This document shows positions 35,901-47,649 of a DNA stretch of 64,000 bases, piece by piece. Made by a program: the position numbers and the translations under genes. Below the pieces are notes generated by a model. That model worked only from the letters and a program-made list of their open reading frames with translations, searched no databases and was not told the DNA's origin. Positions within the stretch are counted from its first letter, which is position 1; the number at the start of each line of letters is the position of its first letter. Origin of the DNA: Trebouxia sp. TZW2008 (Eukaryota; Chlorophyta; Trebouxiophyceae; Trebouxiales; Trebouxiaceae); NCBI GenBank assembly GCA_002118135.1, contig BDIU01000428.1, positions 49,661 through 113,660 on the forward strand. Direction: 5' to 3'.

Positions 35901-38900
35901 TACATTGAGCAATGGCAGAGATGCAGATAACAGACCTGCATCTGACTCAGGCTCAGAGGCTTGAGGCTCAGCGATTGGGTCACTGTCGTAGGACACCTCA
36001 GATCCTTCTGGTTCAGAATCCTCCTCAGCTGCTGCTGCAGTAGGTCTGCGCTGGGCTTTGTCCTGCTGCGCTTTGCCGGCAGCGTTTGAAGCTGGCTTTA
36101 CCTGCAGATTGATTTTCAAAAGGTGAGACTTGTTTGAATTGGCTCAGCAAGTGGTTTGCTGTCATAAGACACCTTAGAGCCTTCTGATTCCAAATTCACA
36201 TGTGCTGCTGCTGCAGTGGGCTGCCACTGTGCTTTGTCCTGCTGTGCTGTGCCAGCAGCATTTGAAGCTGGCCTCACCTACAGGCTCAGAAAGGATCTCG
36301 AAGGGATCCACTGTCATATGTTCAGCACTGTTCTGGAGCCAATCTGGAAGGGTGCATAAATGCTTTTGGCAAACGTTTGGAGACTTTCCAAAGCATCTTG
36401 TAGACAGATCAGAAGAACTTTGGGGGCATCAATGCATGCGTGCACAATGAACTTGGTACTTCGCAAAGGCTCCTGATAGGCTTGAATGCTGTATGGTCTG
36501 GTTGCATCACCATCTTGCAGGTGACTCTTGCCTTTGTCATCCACGGCACTTGATCAACCACAGGCCATTGAACAATTGTTACCTGGTCAGCAGTGTGCTT
36601 CCTCTTCTTGATCTTGCTGACCACAGGCTGGTCATCAGGCTCAACACTGCCAGACGGCCCTGCCCTCTTCATGCCAGTGGCCCTCTTCTGCAGTACAGCA
36701 CAACCACAGATTCAGCCTTCGCTGATGTTCAATGAAATGCTCAGTTTCTGTAAGAACCATGCCTCCTTCAGACCTACCTTGTGACCCTATCATGCTGGAG
36801 AGTTATGTTGAAGCAGTCATGATATAACAGGTGTATAGCAATTGCTCAGACTTACCTAATGCTCGGAGTCGCACACTTTGGGCAGGTGGGTGGGTGGGCG
36901 GCTGAGCCAGCCAGCCAGCCTCCTAGCCAGCGAGCAAGTCAGAGGATTGTGTGTCTGGATTGTGAGAAGCACATGAGGACTACAGCTCAATAGCCACAGG
37001 AAGCTGCAGCAGTAGTGCAGAACAGACCTTGCACACAGTGGTGTTCTGGCTGATGTGGCGAGCAAGCGATAGACTGAACAAGACGAAGGCAGCCCAACAC
37101 ACAAAGCAAGCAGGAAGGCAGAACACACCTTGCGCATCTCCTGAGTGGCGTCGTGGCTGATGTGACCAGCAACCAAGCAAGAGAGACAGCAAACACCAAG
37201 AGGACGACAGCCCAATACACAAAGCACGCAATGGTGTAGAGCGTACCTTGCGCACTTCCACAGTGGCGTCCTGGCTGATGTGCTGCTCAAAGGCCAGCAG
37301 CAGCTTGAGGTAGGCCTTCTTGATGCGCGCTGCCTCCATGCCTGTCATCTCCTGCTGCCACTCCCTGGCCACCCCTGACCACTGCCTGCACCACATGAAG
37401 TGCATTTTGTCAGACAGGCCAAAACGCTACTGCTTTCAAGCGCGGTCTCAACTCAAAGCGTCTGAATCCACTGCCAACAGCGCCTGCACTGCACTGAGTC
37501 AGAAAGCAGGTACACACCATTTGCGTCTGGCCACACTTGGTCACTGCTGAGCAGTGCCCATTTACTACATTTTGTGCAAGTCAGTGTGCACAAAGGCAGC
37601 TGAAAGATTGGGGAGATCTATGCCATCAAGCACCGTAACAGGGGCCCCTCACCACGCCAATCTCTGACCACTGCCTGCACAGTTTGCAATGCGTTGCTGT
37701 ACGATGATAGACAAAAAGCAGCTGTATTACACCAAGCAGCAAGGTTGTGCCAGGCAAGTTGTCAGGACCAGGATCAAGAGCATTTGTGCGTCAGGATCGT
37801 GATCATAGCTGCAGTGACTCATGTCAAGTGTTCATGCTGTTCACTTCATGTCAACATGCATTCAGGTCGAAGGCATAAACAAAGGACCCTTGTGGGAGGT
37901 AGCAAGGCGTCCGACCTGGCGCTTGAGACAGCCTGACATGCCCGTTCATGCATTGGGTCAAATGCAAGGACAGCTGACTCCTCAGCAAGACAGCAAGGTG
38001 CCTGACCTGGCGTCTGAGACATAGCCGCTTTTCTGTGCCATAGCATTCAACACGGTGTAGCAATCCAGGGTGTTGCCCTTGATGCGGGGCAAGGACAGAA
38101 TGTGGTGGCATTACATGCGGTCTTTTTCATGTCGACATGCATGTACATCAATTGCAGAAAAGATCCTTGTGGTCCCTGACCTGGTGTCAGAGATGGCCTC
38201 ATAGCCGCCTTTCTGTGCCGCAGCATTGAAGATGGTGTAGCAGTCTAGAGTGTTGCTCAAAGTGCTGGGCAGACACATGAGGCATTCAGATTGAATTCGA
38301 GGACAATTGGGCCTCAAGGAAGGCAGCAAGATTTTTGACCTGGTATCAGAGACAGCCTCATAGCCGCCTTTTTGTGCGACAGCATTGAAGATGGTGTAGC
38401 AGTCCAGGGTGTTGCCCTTGATGCTAGGCGGGGACAAGATGGCATTGTGCTCAGAGTAGAACTGCCCAAGCTGTTCATCAAAGGCCTGCCGGCTTGCAGG
38501 CAGCTTGCTCACAAAATGGGTGTATCTGCAATCCAGATAGCGCATGAATTCTACAAGTACATTTCCACCAAAATGTTGTCAAGGTCAAACAGCCACTGGA
38601 TCAAGTTGAACATGAAGCCTGAGCTGTCAAAAGTGCAATGTTTAGAAAGTTGGCAGCCACTGTGTGCACCTGAGCCAGCAGTGTGACTTTCAAGCAAAGC
38701 CAGTGCGCATAGGACTGTGTCACACGCACATGTGCTTGTGCATGATGCATCACATCCCTGCAGATGATTGTTATTAGGAGCCTGTAAACTGCTTCCTCTT
38801 ACAGCCTGAAAATGCTCACCATGGTGCCTCAAAACAGGTGACTTTGCTTACAAGGCTATATGTTCAGGCAACCTGCAACACTTAGTGCGCAGACATGGTT

Positions 38901-41900
38901 TTGTGATGTTTGTTGGGGTTTTAAAGCATGGTTGAAAGGGTCAAAGGCACCACAATTCAGTCCGTTCTCACCTGTATTCAATGCCCAGGTCATCACCAGG
39001 TGCTGCAGGGATGCCGTACTGCTGTCGCTCCTTGGGCTCCTTTGCAGCCTTGATCTTGACCCACCTCACACCCTTGCTGTTTAGCGCCTGTGTGACTGCT
39101 TCACCTAGGTCGCCCTCCCGCTGAAAGCTGCTGTAAGAGAACAGCTGCAGCACATGCAAAGCTTTCAGCTCAACTCAAGCTTGAGGCACCTGATGCAGTC
39201 CTATGCAATGTAGTTCAATTTGGTTTGGTGGAATGCAATACACCTCAGTCCAGTCCGATCCGCTCAAGTAACCTGTCTGGACTTGTTGCGTGACCTGACG
39301 CTTCACCTGTACTCTGTGCAGGAGTCATGGTGCTGAAACCCTCCATGACTCCTTCACAAACTGACTTGATGCAGATGACTCCAGCATGTGGCGTTGCCAT
39401 GCACCAATGTTCTTTGTAGCAAACTGGTGGGAGACAGGTCAGAAGAAGGCTTGTGCGGGTGCGCTTGAGGAGCACTGCCTGTACCCTGCTGACAAGTTCA
39501 CAGCAACATGACCCAAGCTGAGCAGCTGCAAGTAGCAGATGCATGCAGAAATCCGTTACAAGTAAGTCAAAAGCCAGGAGGTTCCCTTTGAACATTGTAG
39601 TGCACTGATGTTGCTGTGATTGGCTTCATGGTAATGGTGGATTAGATCCATCTGTGAGGGCTCAGATATAGGATCTGTGAGATCACAGCATAGTGACATA
39701 CTTTGCATGAAAGACAGACCATGAGTCGAAGCCTTACCAGCTCTCTGAAACTGAGGACGGCAGCACCCTCTGCAGCTCGACCATCCCACTCAAAGCTGCC
39801 AGGCTCATACGCCATGTCTCTCACAACATTCACCACACCAGGCATGTCAGCTTTCAACCTCCTTGGACCTGATCCTCGGTATGATCCCATACCCTTCCTC
39901 CTCGCTGTACTGCGCCTCTTGAGCCCTTCAGTTTCCTGCTCAATGTCTGAGCCAGCTTCTGCATCAGCTTCTGCTGCAGCTTCTGCCTCAGCCTCAGCTT
40001 CTGCTTCGGCTGCCGCATCAGCTTCTGCGTCAGCCTCCATGTCTGACAGGGGCTCATCAGCTTCAGACTTGGCCTCATCTTCGTCCTCTTCTTGCATAGG
40101 GTCTGATGGGGCTTGGGTGGTGTCAACAGCGTGGCTATCAAAATCGTTGACTGCTGGGTCTGTTGCAGCAGCAATAACTGGTTTGCGCCTTTGCTTCTTT
40201 GGCTGCTCCTTGTCAACCTGATGGCAAGCACACCATGGCAGTTTGTGCACTGTTGTTGTTTGCAACAATTAGGCTGAAAGCTTCAACTGCCGTGCCTGCA
40301 CTTTCTCAAGATTGTGCAGTGGGTTTCTTGTTGGTGTGAGTTGCGTTTCAGACCACAGCTGAAGGCAGCACACGGCACCGCTACACTGTCACCAATTGAA
40401 TGATTTGCCTGCTGTGCGAAGCAAAGCATCAGTAAGAAAGTTATGGCGTACATGCTCTCCAGACGCGCCCAATTTGCAGCGACTACAATGTAAAGCGCTT
40501 CAAGGTTTCCAAGGAAGATGTGAGGATGGAGACAGGAGACAGGGGCGAGGGGGAAGGTGTGGATGTGCAGAAGGGGTAGAGGTTGAAGGGAGGGGGCCAG
40601 ACAGAGCATTTCATACCTTTGCATCTGCAGCTTCCTTGCGCTTCCGTTTGATGGGCCGCGCCTTTGCTGCTGCATCAGGCGTCTGCTCTTTGGCCGTCTG
40701 CGCCTTTCTCACATACTTTCGCTTCTTCTTCTCCCCACTTGGCGCCTCTGGTTTCACCAGCTCAGCAGCATCAGCAGCTTCCTCATCAGCTGCTTCAGCA
40801 GGTGCTGCCTCAGCTGCTGCCTCATCTGCTGCTGCAGGTGATGAGTCATGCTGAGCATCATCTGCTGATGGGGATGAGGCTTTCTTCTTCTTCTGGGCGG
40901 CGTCTTGCAGCTTGATGTTCTGACTCTTAGACAATGAGAAGAGCTGACGCTTTGCACAATCAATCTTGACTGGTGACATCTGCAAGGCAAACGATGCTTT
41001 TGATGACATGTGTGTTTGATGGCATGCGCAAATACAGATACAGAGCTGACAGTAACGCTTTGCAAACAAGAAAGATAGCAAAAACATCATCAAGCATCCT
41101 GAGGTTCATGACGGTATGGCCAGATGCGATTGAAGCACAGTCCCAAGCAGATTAGTAGGAAAGACTCAAACTTGCTCAATGCTTCAGTGATGCCAATTAG
41201 TTTCATGACATTCCATGGAGCAGCTTGCGAAGCTTCAACAAGCAACAGAGTATGCCGACAGCTATAGTCAGAAACAGCACTAGGCAGCAAACATGAAGGC
41301 ATGAAGCAGCCACAGTACCTTTGTGAATTCAGTGGGGTTGCAGGCCATGCAGTACCACGGCAGTTGGCAGAGTTCAAAAGATTCACTATCGTCCACATGG
41401 TGGCTGATTAGAGTACTATCAACGTTCCAGTACACGGCGGGAGAGGGGGTCAGGAGGGTCACCTTTGGGCGTTCAGTAGGGGTACAGGCAATGCAGTACA
41501 GCCACAGCAACGCCTGCTCAGCGCTGCAGTCCTGCAGCTTCTCAGCAAATCCCGGCTGAACCGCCTTCAGTGATGGGACCGGGGGATAGAAAGGGGGGTT
41601 ACCTTTGGACGTTCAGTGGGGGTGCAAGCCACGCTGTACAGCCACAGCAGCGCCTGCTCAGCACTGCAGTCCTGCAGCTTCTCAGCAGACACCGGCAGGG
41701 GCCTCAGGTCATCATATCGGTCCTCTGCCGCTTCTTCATCGCTGTCATCAGACCAGCCTGGGTGCAGGAAATCATGTGGGCGGAACTTGGTGGCTGGTTC
41801 TTTGCCTAGCCGCCGCTGATAGACCTCTTGGCCTTCTGCACACGCCCTTGAGAACTTCTTGTCCTGCAGACCGGTAATCCAGGTATCGTTGACATTTTCA

Positions 41901-43621
41901 GGGAGGGATGGTGCTAATCTCTGATGCATGCAGATGCCCTGGAGACTCCGATGCTGACCAATTTGTCAACCGCCGCTGATGCACCTCTTGGCCTTCACAC
42001 TCCCTTGAGGTCTTCTTGTCCTGCAAAAAGACAGGTTGTTCTGATGTCAGCGATGATTGCAGTATGCAATGGTGCTTGCGTTTTAGAGGGATGCGTCTCA
42101 GGTCCCTGGGCGCTAGTACTGGTTGTTTTACCTAGGGACCGCTGATAGGCCTTTTGGCCTTCTGCACATGCGCTTCAGAATTTCTTGTCCTGCAGAACAG
42201 ATTCATCTGCTTCATGACAACCAGTCATTTGGGTTGCTAACTAGCAGCAGCCTCTCTATAACCAGACATGCTTGGTGCTGTTTCCTGAAGTGGCTGTCGT
42301 GACTGTTGTTGATGACTCCAAGCACATGCTGAACAACTTTGCCTTCTGCACATTGCCAAAGCATAGGCCCTGCAAGGTGCCCTCTGTGCCAGCAGAGCAC
42401 TCAATATGGATGTCTGATTTCTTATACAGTGAACTCTCTTTGTAAAGACACTCGATGTGAGGACGATCTCGATGTAAGGACCATGCCATTGGTACCCAAT
42501 CACTACCTTCTGACTGCAGTGGTCCCTCTGCGTAAGGACAACTTGATGTAAGGACGAGTTTCTGGGTAATCAAGCATTCGTTACAAAGAGAGTTTACTGC
42601 ATGCCAGCTGTATGGGTGCTTCTTTCACTCTGGTGGCATTCAGAGAAAGCCCTCCCAGCATGCCTGAATACATCTCTATTTGGTGTTGTTTACAGGCATT
42701 TGACGGGTTGGGAATTATGTGTCCAGCAAACAGTGCTGTCACGCATGCTCCTTTCGCACACATGGCCACAAAACGCTGGTCACTCTGGCCTTGCTTGGCA
42801 TATCTGAGTAGAAATCGCTTTTGGGGCAGCATTGCAGTTTAGGATCTGTCTTGGAGCGTGAATGTTGCTCCAATCCATCTTGAGACAAACATCCGCTCAT
42901 ATTTCATGCAAACACTGTCTAGTCACGCCGACTTTTGCCAGCATAAGCAGTATTGACTCAACAGCAAATGCAACTGTTCATGAAGGATATCAGCTGATGC
43001 CTGTCAATGTGTTTGCACGATTTTGGGTCTGAGAATAAAGTGGTGAAATGAAGCATGAGGTCTGGTGTCATGATTGCACGTTACATCAATTGGTTTTTGT
43101 CTACATGTGATAAGCTCAATGCTGAGCAACGACACACAAAAATGATGTTGCTAAATTTGCCAACACAAAACAAGCGCCAGCAAGCACATACGTATTGTGT
43201 CTTCAGGACAAGGAAACGGCCTACAAAACTGAGTGTATCAACAAGCGCAAGGCTTCACCTTCTTTGCTGTAGGTTGGCGTGATTTGGCGTCATAGTTCTT
43301 GTGGAAGGGTATGATGTCCCTGCCCTTTGGGAACCAGCCATAGCTGTCGTCTCCAAAGAAGCTGATCAGGGTGTGATCAGGCTTTTTATCTTTCAAAACC
43401 TTGTCATTTGTGGACTTCTTGTAGTCCATGACCTGTGGAGCAGATGTCCTTTTTCAGTGCCATTGTGAGTTGTTGAGCATACAGCGTCATCGGTGTCCAG
43501 TCGATTCTGCAGACATGGAGCGGTCAGCAAGGGACGCAGTGAATGTCAGTACCTGTCCTGGCCACCAAGGATGTCCTTGCACCCGAACCCATACCAAGTC
43601 ACCGACCTTCGACACGCTCAT
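29936..43621 (-). CDS. PWWP-ARID chromatin protein with C-terminal RRM-like domain
   Basis: Likely a nuclear histone- and DNA-binding regulator. Nineteen exons fit one frame of about 1428 aa: 43621-43553, 43432-43259, 41863-41603, 40979-40617, 40217-39738, 39313-39273, 39130-38972, 38525-38340, 37385-37247, 36687-36583, 36101-35936, 35080-34824, 34187-33912, 33649-33569, 33199-32963, 32514-32028, 31096-30914 and 30558-29936, with one optional exon near 42820-42760. PWWP is residues 5-75 (VGDLVWVRVQGHPWWPGQ, SFFGDDSYGWFP). ARID is ~518-624 (NTLDCYTIFNAVAQKGGY, then REWQQEM and KKAYLKLLLAFEQ). An RRM-like fold as in plant PWWP proteins is at ~919-998 (MTRFGAIDYDSDIW, ARFKFEEDARKAY). Acidic, poly-Ala and Lys-rich linkers lie between; the tail has many DPR repeats. 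Exon 39313-39273 is the least certain. Confidence 0.82.
33984..34450 (-). repeat. Copies of a PWWP-ARID exon segment
   Basis: The part of exon 34187-33912 around SVDSRAMAAKPGR has two degenerate upstream copies at about 34236-34310 and 34370-34445, all sharing the words for GGCTTGGCWGCCATGG (plus strand). Confidence 0.65.
34524..34610. repeat. (TGAT)n-type microsatellite
   Basis: A run of GATT, GGTT and GAAT quartets about 85 bp long, inside an intron of the PWWP-ARID gene. Confidence 0.9.
34824..35690 (-). repeat. Five-fold tandem exon (EEDNKRLAAAANAIKLKK) array
   Basis: Five exon starts with TGATGCAG- or ATGTAG-type acceptors lie at 35678, 35538, 35406, 35238 and 35080. Each encodes a version of EEDNKRLAAAANAIKLKK. 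Offsets are 140, 132, 168 and 158 bp. Only the last continues to a long exon with a donor that keeps the frame (34824). Some others could be spliced as short exons. Confidence 0.85.
36140..36296 (-). repeat. Duplicate of PWWP-ARID exon 36101-35936
   Basis: The copy reads VRPASNAAGTAQQDKAQ, against VKPASNAAGKAQQDKAQ in the exon, with its own acceptor (CTGTAG). It loses similarity before a donor is reached. Confidence 0.75.
37015..37260 (-). repeat. Three copies of the ARID exon 3' end
   Basis: The real end HISQDATVEVRK/GTACGC (37247) is followed in the intron by HISHDATQEMRK/GTGTGT (donor near 37126) and HISQNTTVCK/GTCTGT (donor near 37028). Confidence 0.8.
37915..38345 (-). repeat. Copies of the ARID-core exon
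   Basis: Exon 38525-38340 encodes NTLDCYTIFNAVAQKGGY. Downstream copies end near 38179 (NTLDCYTIFNAAAQKGGY) and 38004 (NTLDCYTVLNAMAQKSGY), with a last scrap near 37917. Each keeps a CCAG/GTC donor. Confidence 0.85.
41320..41602 (-). repeat. Copies of the exon ending TPTERPK
   Basis: After exon 41863-41603 a copy at about 41566-41463 (EKLQDCSAEQALLWLYCIAC) has its own acceptor and donor, both phase 0, so it could be a cassette exon. A weaker copy ends near 41320 (ACNPTEFTK). Confidence 0.75.
42000..42200 (-). repeat. Upstream copies of the QDKKFSRACAEGQEV exon start
   Basis: Words around CTTGTCCTGCA with flanking coding similarity to the start of exon 41863-41603 recur near 42010 and 42183. 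The copies are decayed. Confidence 0.65.
42425..42600 (+). mobile_element. TACAGT-TIR MITE, copy C
   Basis: The left end TACAGTGAACTCTCTTTGTA pairs with the right end TTACAAAGAGAGTTTACTG, 18 of 20 positions matching as inverted repeats by eye. It lies in an intron of the PWWP-ARID gene and is the best-preserved copy. Confidence 0.88.
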
Positions 43622-44150
43622 GTCGCGACCGGCGCGAAGGTGCTTACAAAGACTTGCTTGCAATGAGCTCTCACTGATGCAGGGCCAAGATCAGTCGGCC
43701 ATCGCTGCGGGACCTTGTCGCGCTAGAGATCTGTGTCTTACACGGTCAGACGGTGCTCCCGCGATCGCGCAACCTGTCAGTATCAACGCCAGGACAGTCT
43801 GAAAGCGCCAAGGTGAACCTGCATATACTCTCTTTGAGCGCTCAGCGCTGCGAGCGGATCCAACAGCAATCTGCGTCTCGTCCCAGTTTTGCGGAGTGCA
43901 CCGTACCTCTTCACCATGTTGACTTGACTGCATGCAAGCTGCATGCAGCGCCACAGTGTTTGCACCGAGTGGTGCTGATTGGGGAAGTCTGCTGGTAGCG
44001 CTGCGGACTGTACGGTGATCGGAAGAATTTCGCAAATTGATGTTATCGGCAGCCGCTCGACAACACGCCGGGTCCAGATTGTCCGTGATCAGTTGTTCAG
44101 CAGCACGCACGTCAACTCGTCGTCGCTTTGTTTGGAGCTCGATCGTAGCA
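43622..44150. promoter_or_regulatory. CpG-rich divergent promoter, PWWP-ARID / Nudix
   Basis: 529 bp lie between divergent ATGs. About 21 CpG in the 240 bp from 43561 to 43800 by eye, against 2 in 180 bp of a TBL2-like intron region. No TATA box was seen. Confidence 0.6.
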
Positions 44151-46152
44151 ATGTCGCAGTCTGGCGAATACACCTACAAGTACGTAGTTCTCTTGCATGT
44201 TTCATCGATGCGGCAAATGCGCGCATACTCTTTGTAGTTGGAAGCTGCTTGAGCCGGCCATTGTTGAGCATGCCCTTTCTTGATTTCCTCAAGATTTTGG
44301 CTCATGTACTGAACACCCACTGACGCGAAATACGAGGTTGTGCGCACGCGCAGGTACCCTCGTCCAGGCATGACCGTGGACGCATGCATAGTGGCCAAAC
44401 AGCAGCCTACCAAAGTCCTCCTGATCCAGCGGCAGAAAGCTCCCTGCAAGGTGTTTCACAGCTTACTCACACTGCACACACATTCTGTTGCTTGGTTCTG
44501 GTGTATCATCGTTTTCTACCAAACTTGAACATTCAGGATCAATGGGCTCTTCCAGGAGGTTTCGTGGATGAGAATGAGCCTTTGGACAAAGCTGCTGCAA
44601 GAGAGCTGCAAGAGGAGACTTCAGTCAACCCAAAAGATATCCTTCTTGACCAGGTCTTGCAGCTTTGCGTTCTGATTGTCTTGGGCCTCAAGTTGCACCT
44701 GCTGTTTATGCCACTCAGAACTCTAAGCTGCTTGTATTCACAGAGGCACTGAATATGACATCTGACTGCATAGACTATACAGCTTGTTTGCTCTTGCTCT
44801 TGCTCTTGCTCTTGCTCTTGCTCTTGCTCTTTGCTATGTCACTGAGATTATCAGTCATATTGCAATTGTACTGTCAGACGTGGTGTTGTCCTGCCATCAT
44901 TCGACATGCATCTGTATCGTTTTGTGCAGTTTGGGCTGCTTGCACTCATTCAGCCTCTCAGCACAATGCCTGATAGCTTAACTCTTCTTTTAATTCTGGT
45001 TTCTCAAGAGCATTGGCTGGGACGCAGATTGGGGCGTTTGGAGACCCTGGGCGAGACCCTAGGGGCTGGTGTGTAAGCGTTGCCTATGCTGCTCTAGTGC
45101 CCACAACAGATCTGGGAGTCAAAGCTGCTGTAAGTCTGCACATGATGCGTTGATTGGCTCATATGCAGTCCAAGTGAAGGGTGCGAGTTGGACGAGTCAA
45201 AGTGATTAGTAAGGGTTGAATGACACATGTGCAGTCAGAGTGGACAATGCAAGTCAAGTGGCACATATGCAGTCAAAGTCAATGATGCAATTTGACTTAC
45301 ACACCTGCAGTCAAAGTGAATGATGCAAGTTGACCTACACACATGCAATTGAAGTGAGCTTTGGAAGCTAGTGTAATGATGATTACCATGACATGAAGGC
45401 AGGCTGACCCAAGCTGTGCCCATCCAACATCAGTCCAGATGCTGTATACTAGTGGGTCGCTGAAAAGGCAAAAGATGATGATTTGCATTTGTGTACGCTC
45501 ATATTGAATGGATGCTCATGTTGAATGTTTAGCCATGACATACATGCCCATGTCATGCTGGCGTTAATGTCAAGCATCATCAAATGCATCAATGACAAAG
45601 CATACCTGCTTGTTGACAAATGCCTGTTGCTGTTCAGGATGATGCCACAGAAGCAGAGTGGTATGACGTGACTGAGCTACCACCCTTAGCGTTTGACCAT
45701 AAGCTAATAGTGCGCACCGCATTTGAGCATCTGATCCAACAATCTGAGACCAAATCAACAGGTACAGTAAATTCTCTTTGTCAGAACACTCAACGCAAGG
45801 ACAATCTTGATGTAAGGACCACGCCAGTGGTGACAATCCCTGCACTCTGACTGCAGTGGTCCCTCTGAGTAGGACAATTCGATTTAAGGACAACTTTCTT
45901 GGTAATCAAAGCAGTCGTTTTAAAGAGGGTTGACTGTTTTTGTAGCATTTCAGGTTTGATTGCGCATGTGCACACCTGTAATGCAACGCATGCAGGCATA
46001 CAAGTTGTCTGCATCATTGCCAATGCTGGCCTTGGGGCGGAGCATGCATGCTGCGTCTGCAAGAGCATGTAGTCATGCATCGTCTAACTCAACAACTTAC
46101 ACCCTGTTTGAATGCAATAGGTCAAGCTGCAATGCTCAACATCATGCGGTAG
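44151..46152 (+). CDS. Nudix hydrolase (ADP-ribose pyrophosphatase-like)
   Basis: It hydrolyses a nucleoside diphosphate linked to another group; ADP-ribose or a related compound is likely. Exons 44151-44179, 44354-44450, 44537-44653, 45028-45129, 45638-45761 and 46121-46152 give about 166 aa. YPRPGMTVDACIV opens the fold. The Nudix box GFVDENEPLDKAAARELQEE follows (G-x5-E-x7-RELxEE near residues 56-77). FGDPGRDPRGW and DDATEAEWYDVTELPPLAFD are typical of the family's C-terminal half. The last exon could instead start at 45954, after a short intron made almost wholly of a MITE, giving a different tail. The hexanucleotide run at 44789-44831 is in intron 3. Confidence 0.88.
44789..44831 (+). 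repeat. (TTGCTC)n hexanucleotide repeat
   Basis: About seven units of CTTGCT/TTGCTC in the third intron of the Nudix gene. Confidence 0.9.
45763..45936 (+). mobile_element. TACAGT-TIR MITE, copy D, at a splice donor
   Basis: It starts TACAGTAAATTCTCTTTGTC, exactly at the Nudix exon 5 donor (ACAG/GTACAG), and ends with AAAGAGGGTTGACTG. An acceptor CATTTCAG follows 15 bp later, so donor, element and acceptor form one possible ~190-bp intron. Confidence 0.85.
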
Positions 46153-46868
46153 TTGACGTTGACACCTGCATCGAGCAAGAAGTACCTTGTACACATACAA
46201 GCAAATGGTCAAATGTCAGCAAGGAGCAATCTTGAAGTCATGCTGCTTGAGTATCGCCAGTATCTTTAGTATTCAGTCAGCCATTCGTGCAATGTGCAGA
46301 GGGATTGATTGAGGCTTTGCAGCAAGGCGCCAGAAACCTGCAAGGACCATGGACACCACCCAAGGAGTGATGAACATTCATGTCTTACAATGACGCTCAT
46401 TAGCAATTGCTTGGAAAAAGGTACTTAAGGTCTACGCCAGTAGGCATCATAGTGGGAGCCTGTGTTCAAAGAGGCAGCCCAGGACAGTTGTTTGATTTCA
46501 TGACTCAAAGGTCAGTTGGGCACGAGAGTATCTGCAGCACTCCCACCTAAGCTGATCCTTATGCCGCTGCTTGTCATGCCACAGTAGAGCAGAAAAATAA
46601 TGGCAAACTTTACATCAACAGCAGAGTGTAGAGTAGAGCATTGTGTCCTGAACAAGACCTTGCTGTGGAGAGGAGCTTGCCAAGAAAGCAGCAATTATCT
46701 CTCTGTGTAATATCAGCATTGACTTGCATGCAGATCAGCAAAAGTGGCTTGCAAGCTAGTCCTGTTGTTGTCACTAACAAACTGCTCTCTGCACTTCGAG
46801 CACCTATCTTGTATGGCAGATTCTGTTCTGAGATGACCATGTCTTGGTGCACCTGTTTGGACATGGAC
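46153..46868. other. Intergenic, no gene seen
   Basis: CpG-poor spacer between the Nudix stop and the hAT-like MITE. No supported gene. Confidence 0.5.
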
Positions 46869-46876
46869 ACGCATTG

Positions 46877-47284
46877 CATAGTTGCACCGGTGCGGCACTT
46901 TTTGAAAGTGGGTGCGGCGGTGCGCGCACCCGGTGCGCGCACCGAACGGGTGCGCGCACCAGGGGTTAGGTGCGGTATGTGGTGATACTAAACCGTAAAC
47001 CAGCGGAAAAGTCAGTAAATTCAAATTCATTTGACTTGAGCACCAATGTTTGCTGCAATTTGCTGCGCAAATGGCGACTTTTGAGACCTACATGAGTATT
47101 AAACAGCTCGCATGAAGGTTTGGCACCCGTCCGATGCAACATATAGGCTTGATTTGACAATATAACGGCTTTAATACGATACTGCCGCACCCGCAACTGC
47201 AACTGCCCAAAAATTTAGGGTGCGGGTGCGCGCACCCGGTGCGGCGGGTGCGGGTGCGGGCGCACCCGCACGAGTGCAACTATG
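46877..47284. mobile_element. hAT-like MITE with 8-bp target duplication
   Basis: 408 bp. It begins CATAGTTGCAC and ends GTGCAACTATG, perfect inverted ends of 11 bp. It is flanked on both sides by ACGCATTG (46869-46876 and 47285-47292), an 8-bp target duplication as made by hAT transposases. Subterminal parts are packed with GC-rich palindromes such as GGTGCGCGCACC; the centre is AT-rich. No transposase frame. Confidence 0.9.
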
Positions 47285-47292
47285 ACGCATTG

Positions 47293-47649
47293 TCTTTACT
47301 CGATCATCTCTGCTGCCTTCGATCGCCGACTATACCTTCACGTGTAGAAATATGCTGAAGAAGAGCACGTACAAATGCAACAGTGACTGATACAATGAAG
47401 TATCATCATTGTGCAGCAGGAGACGCACTTATACACACGGGCTTACAGGAATGACTGTCAATTTACTGCGCGAAAATGGCTCAATGTAGAAGGCTATAAA
47501 GATGCCTTAGTAAGATGAGTCACCATCACGTGGCCACCTCTGCAAGATTCCTTTCGGTCGGGACTCAGGTTGACATAATTTGAAGGGCTGGAACTGCTGG
47601 AAGCGACAAGACCTGACACGGCAGGCAGAATGCTTCACTACGCGTCACC
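47293..47649. other. Intergenic, probable promoter of the next gene
   Basis: 357 bp between the MITE and the next ATG. No coding frame; it includes CACGTGGCC near 47528. Confidence 0.4.

Noticed and set aside
36856..37405. Overlapping minus-strand frames with repeated Ser/Cys/Leu words
   Set aside because: They arise from tandem copies of the ARID exon 3' end read through introns.
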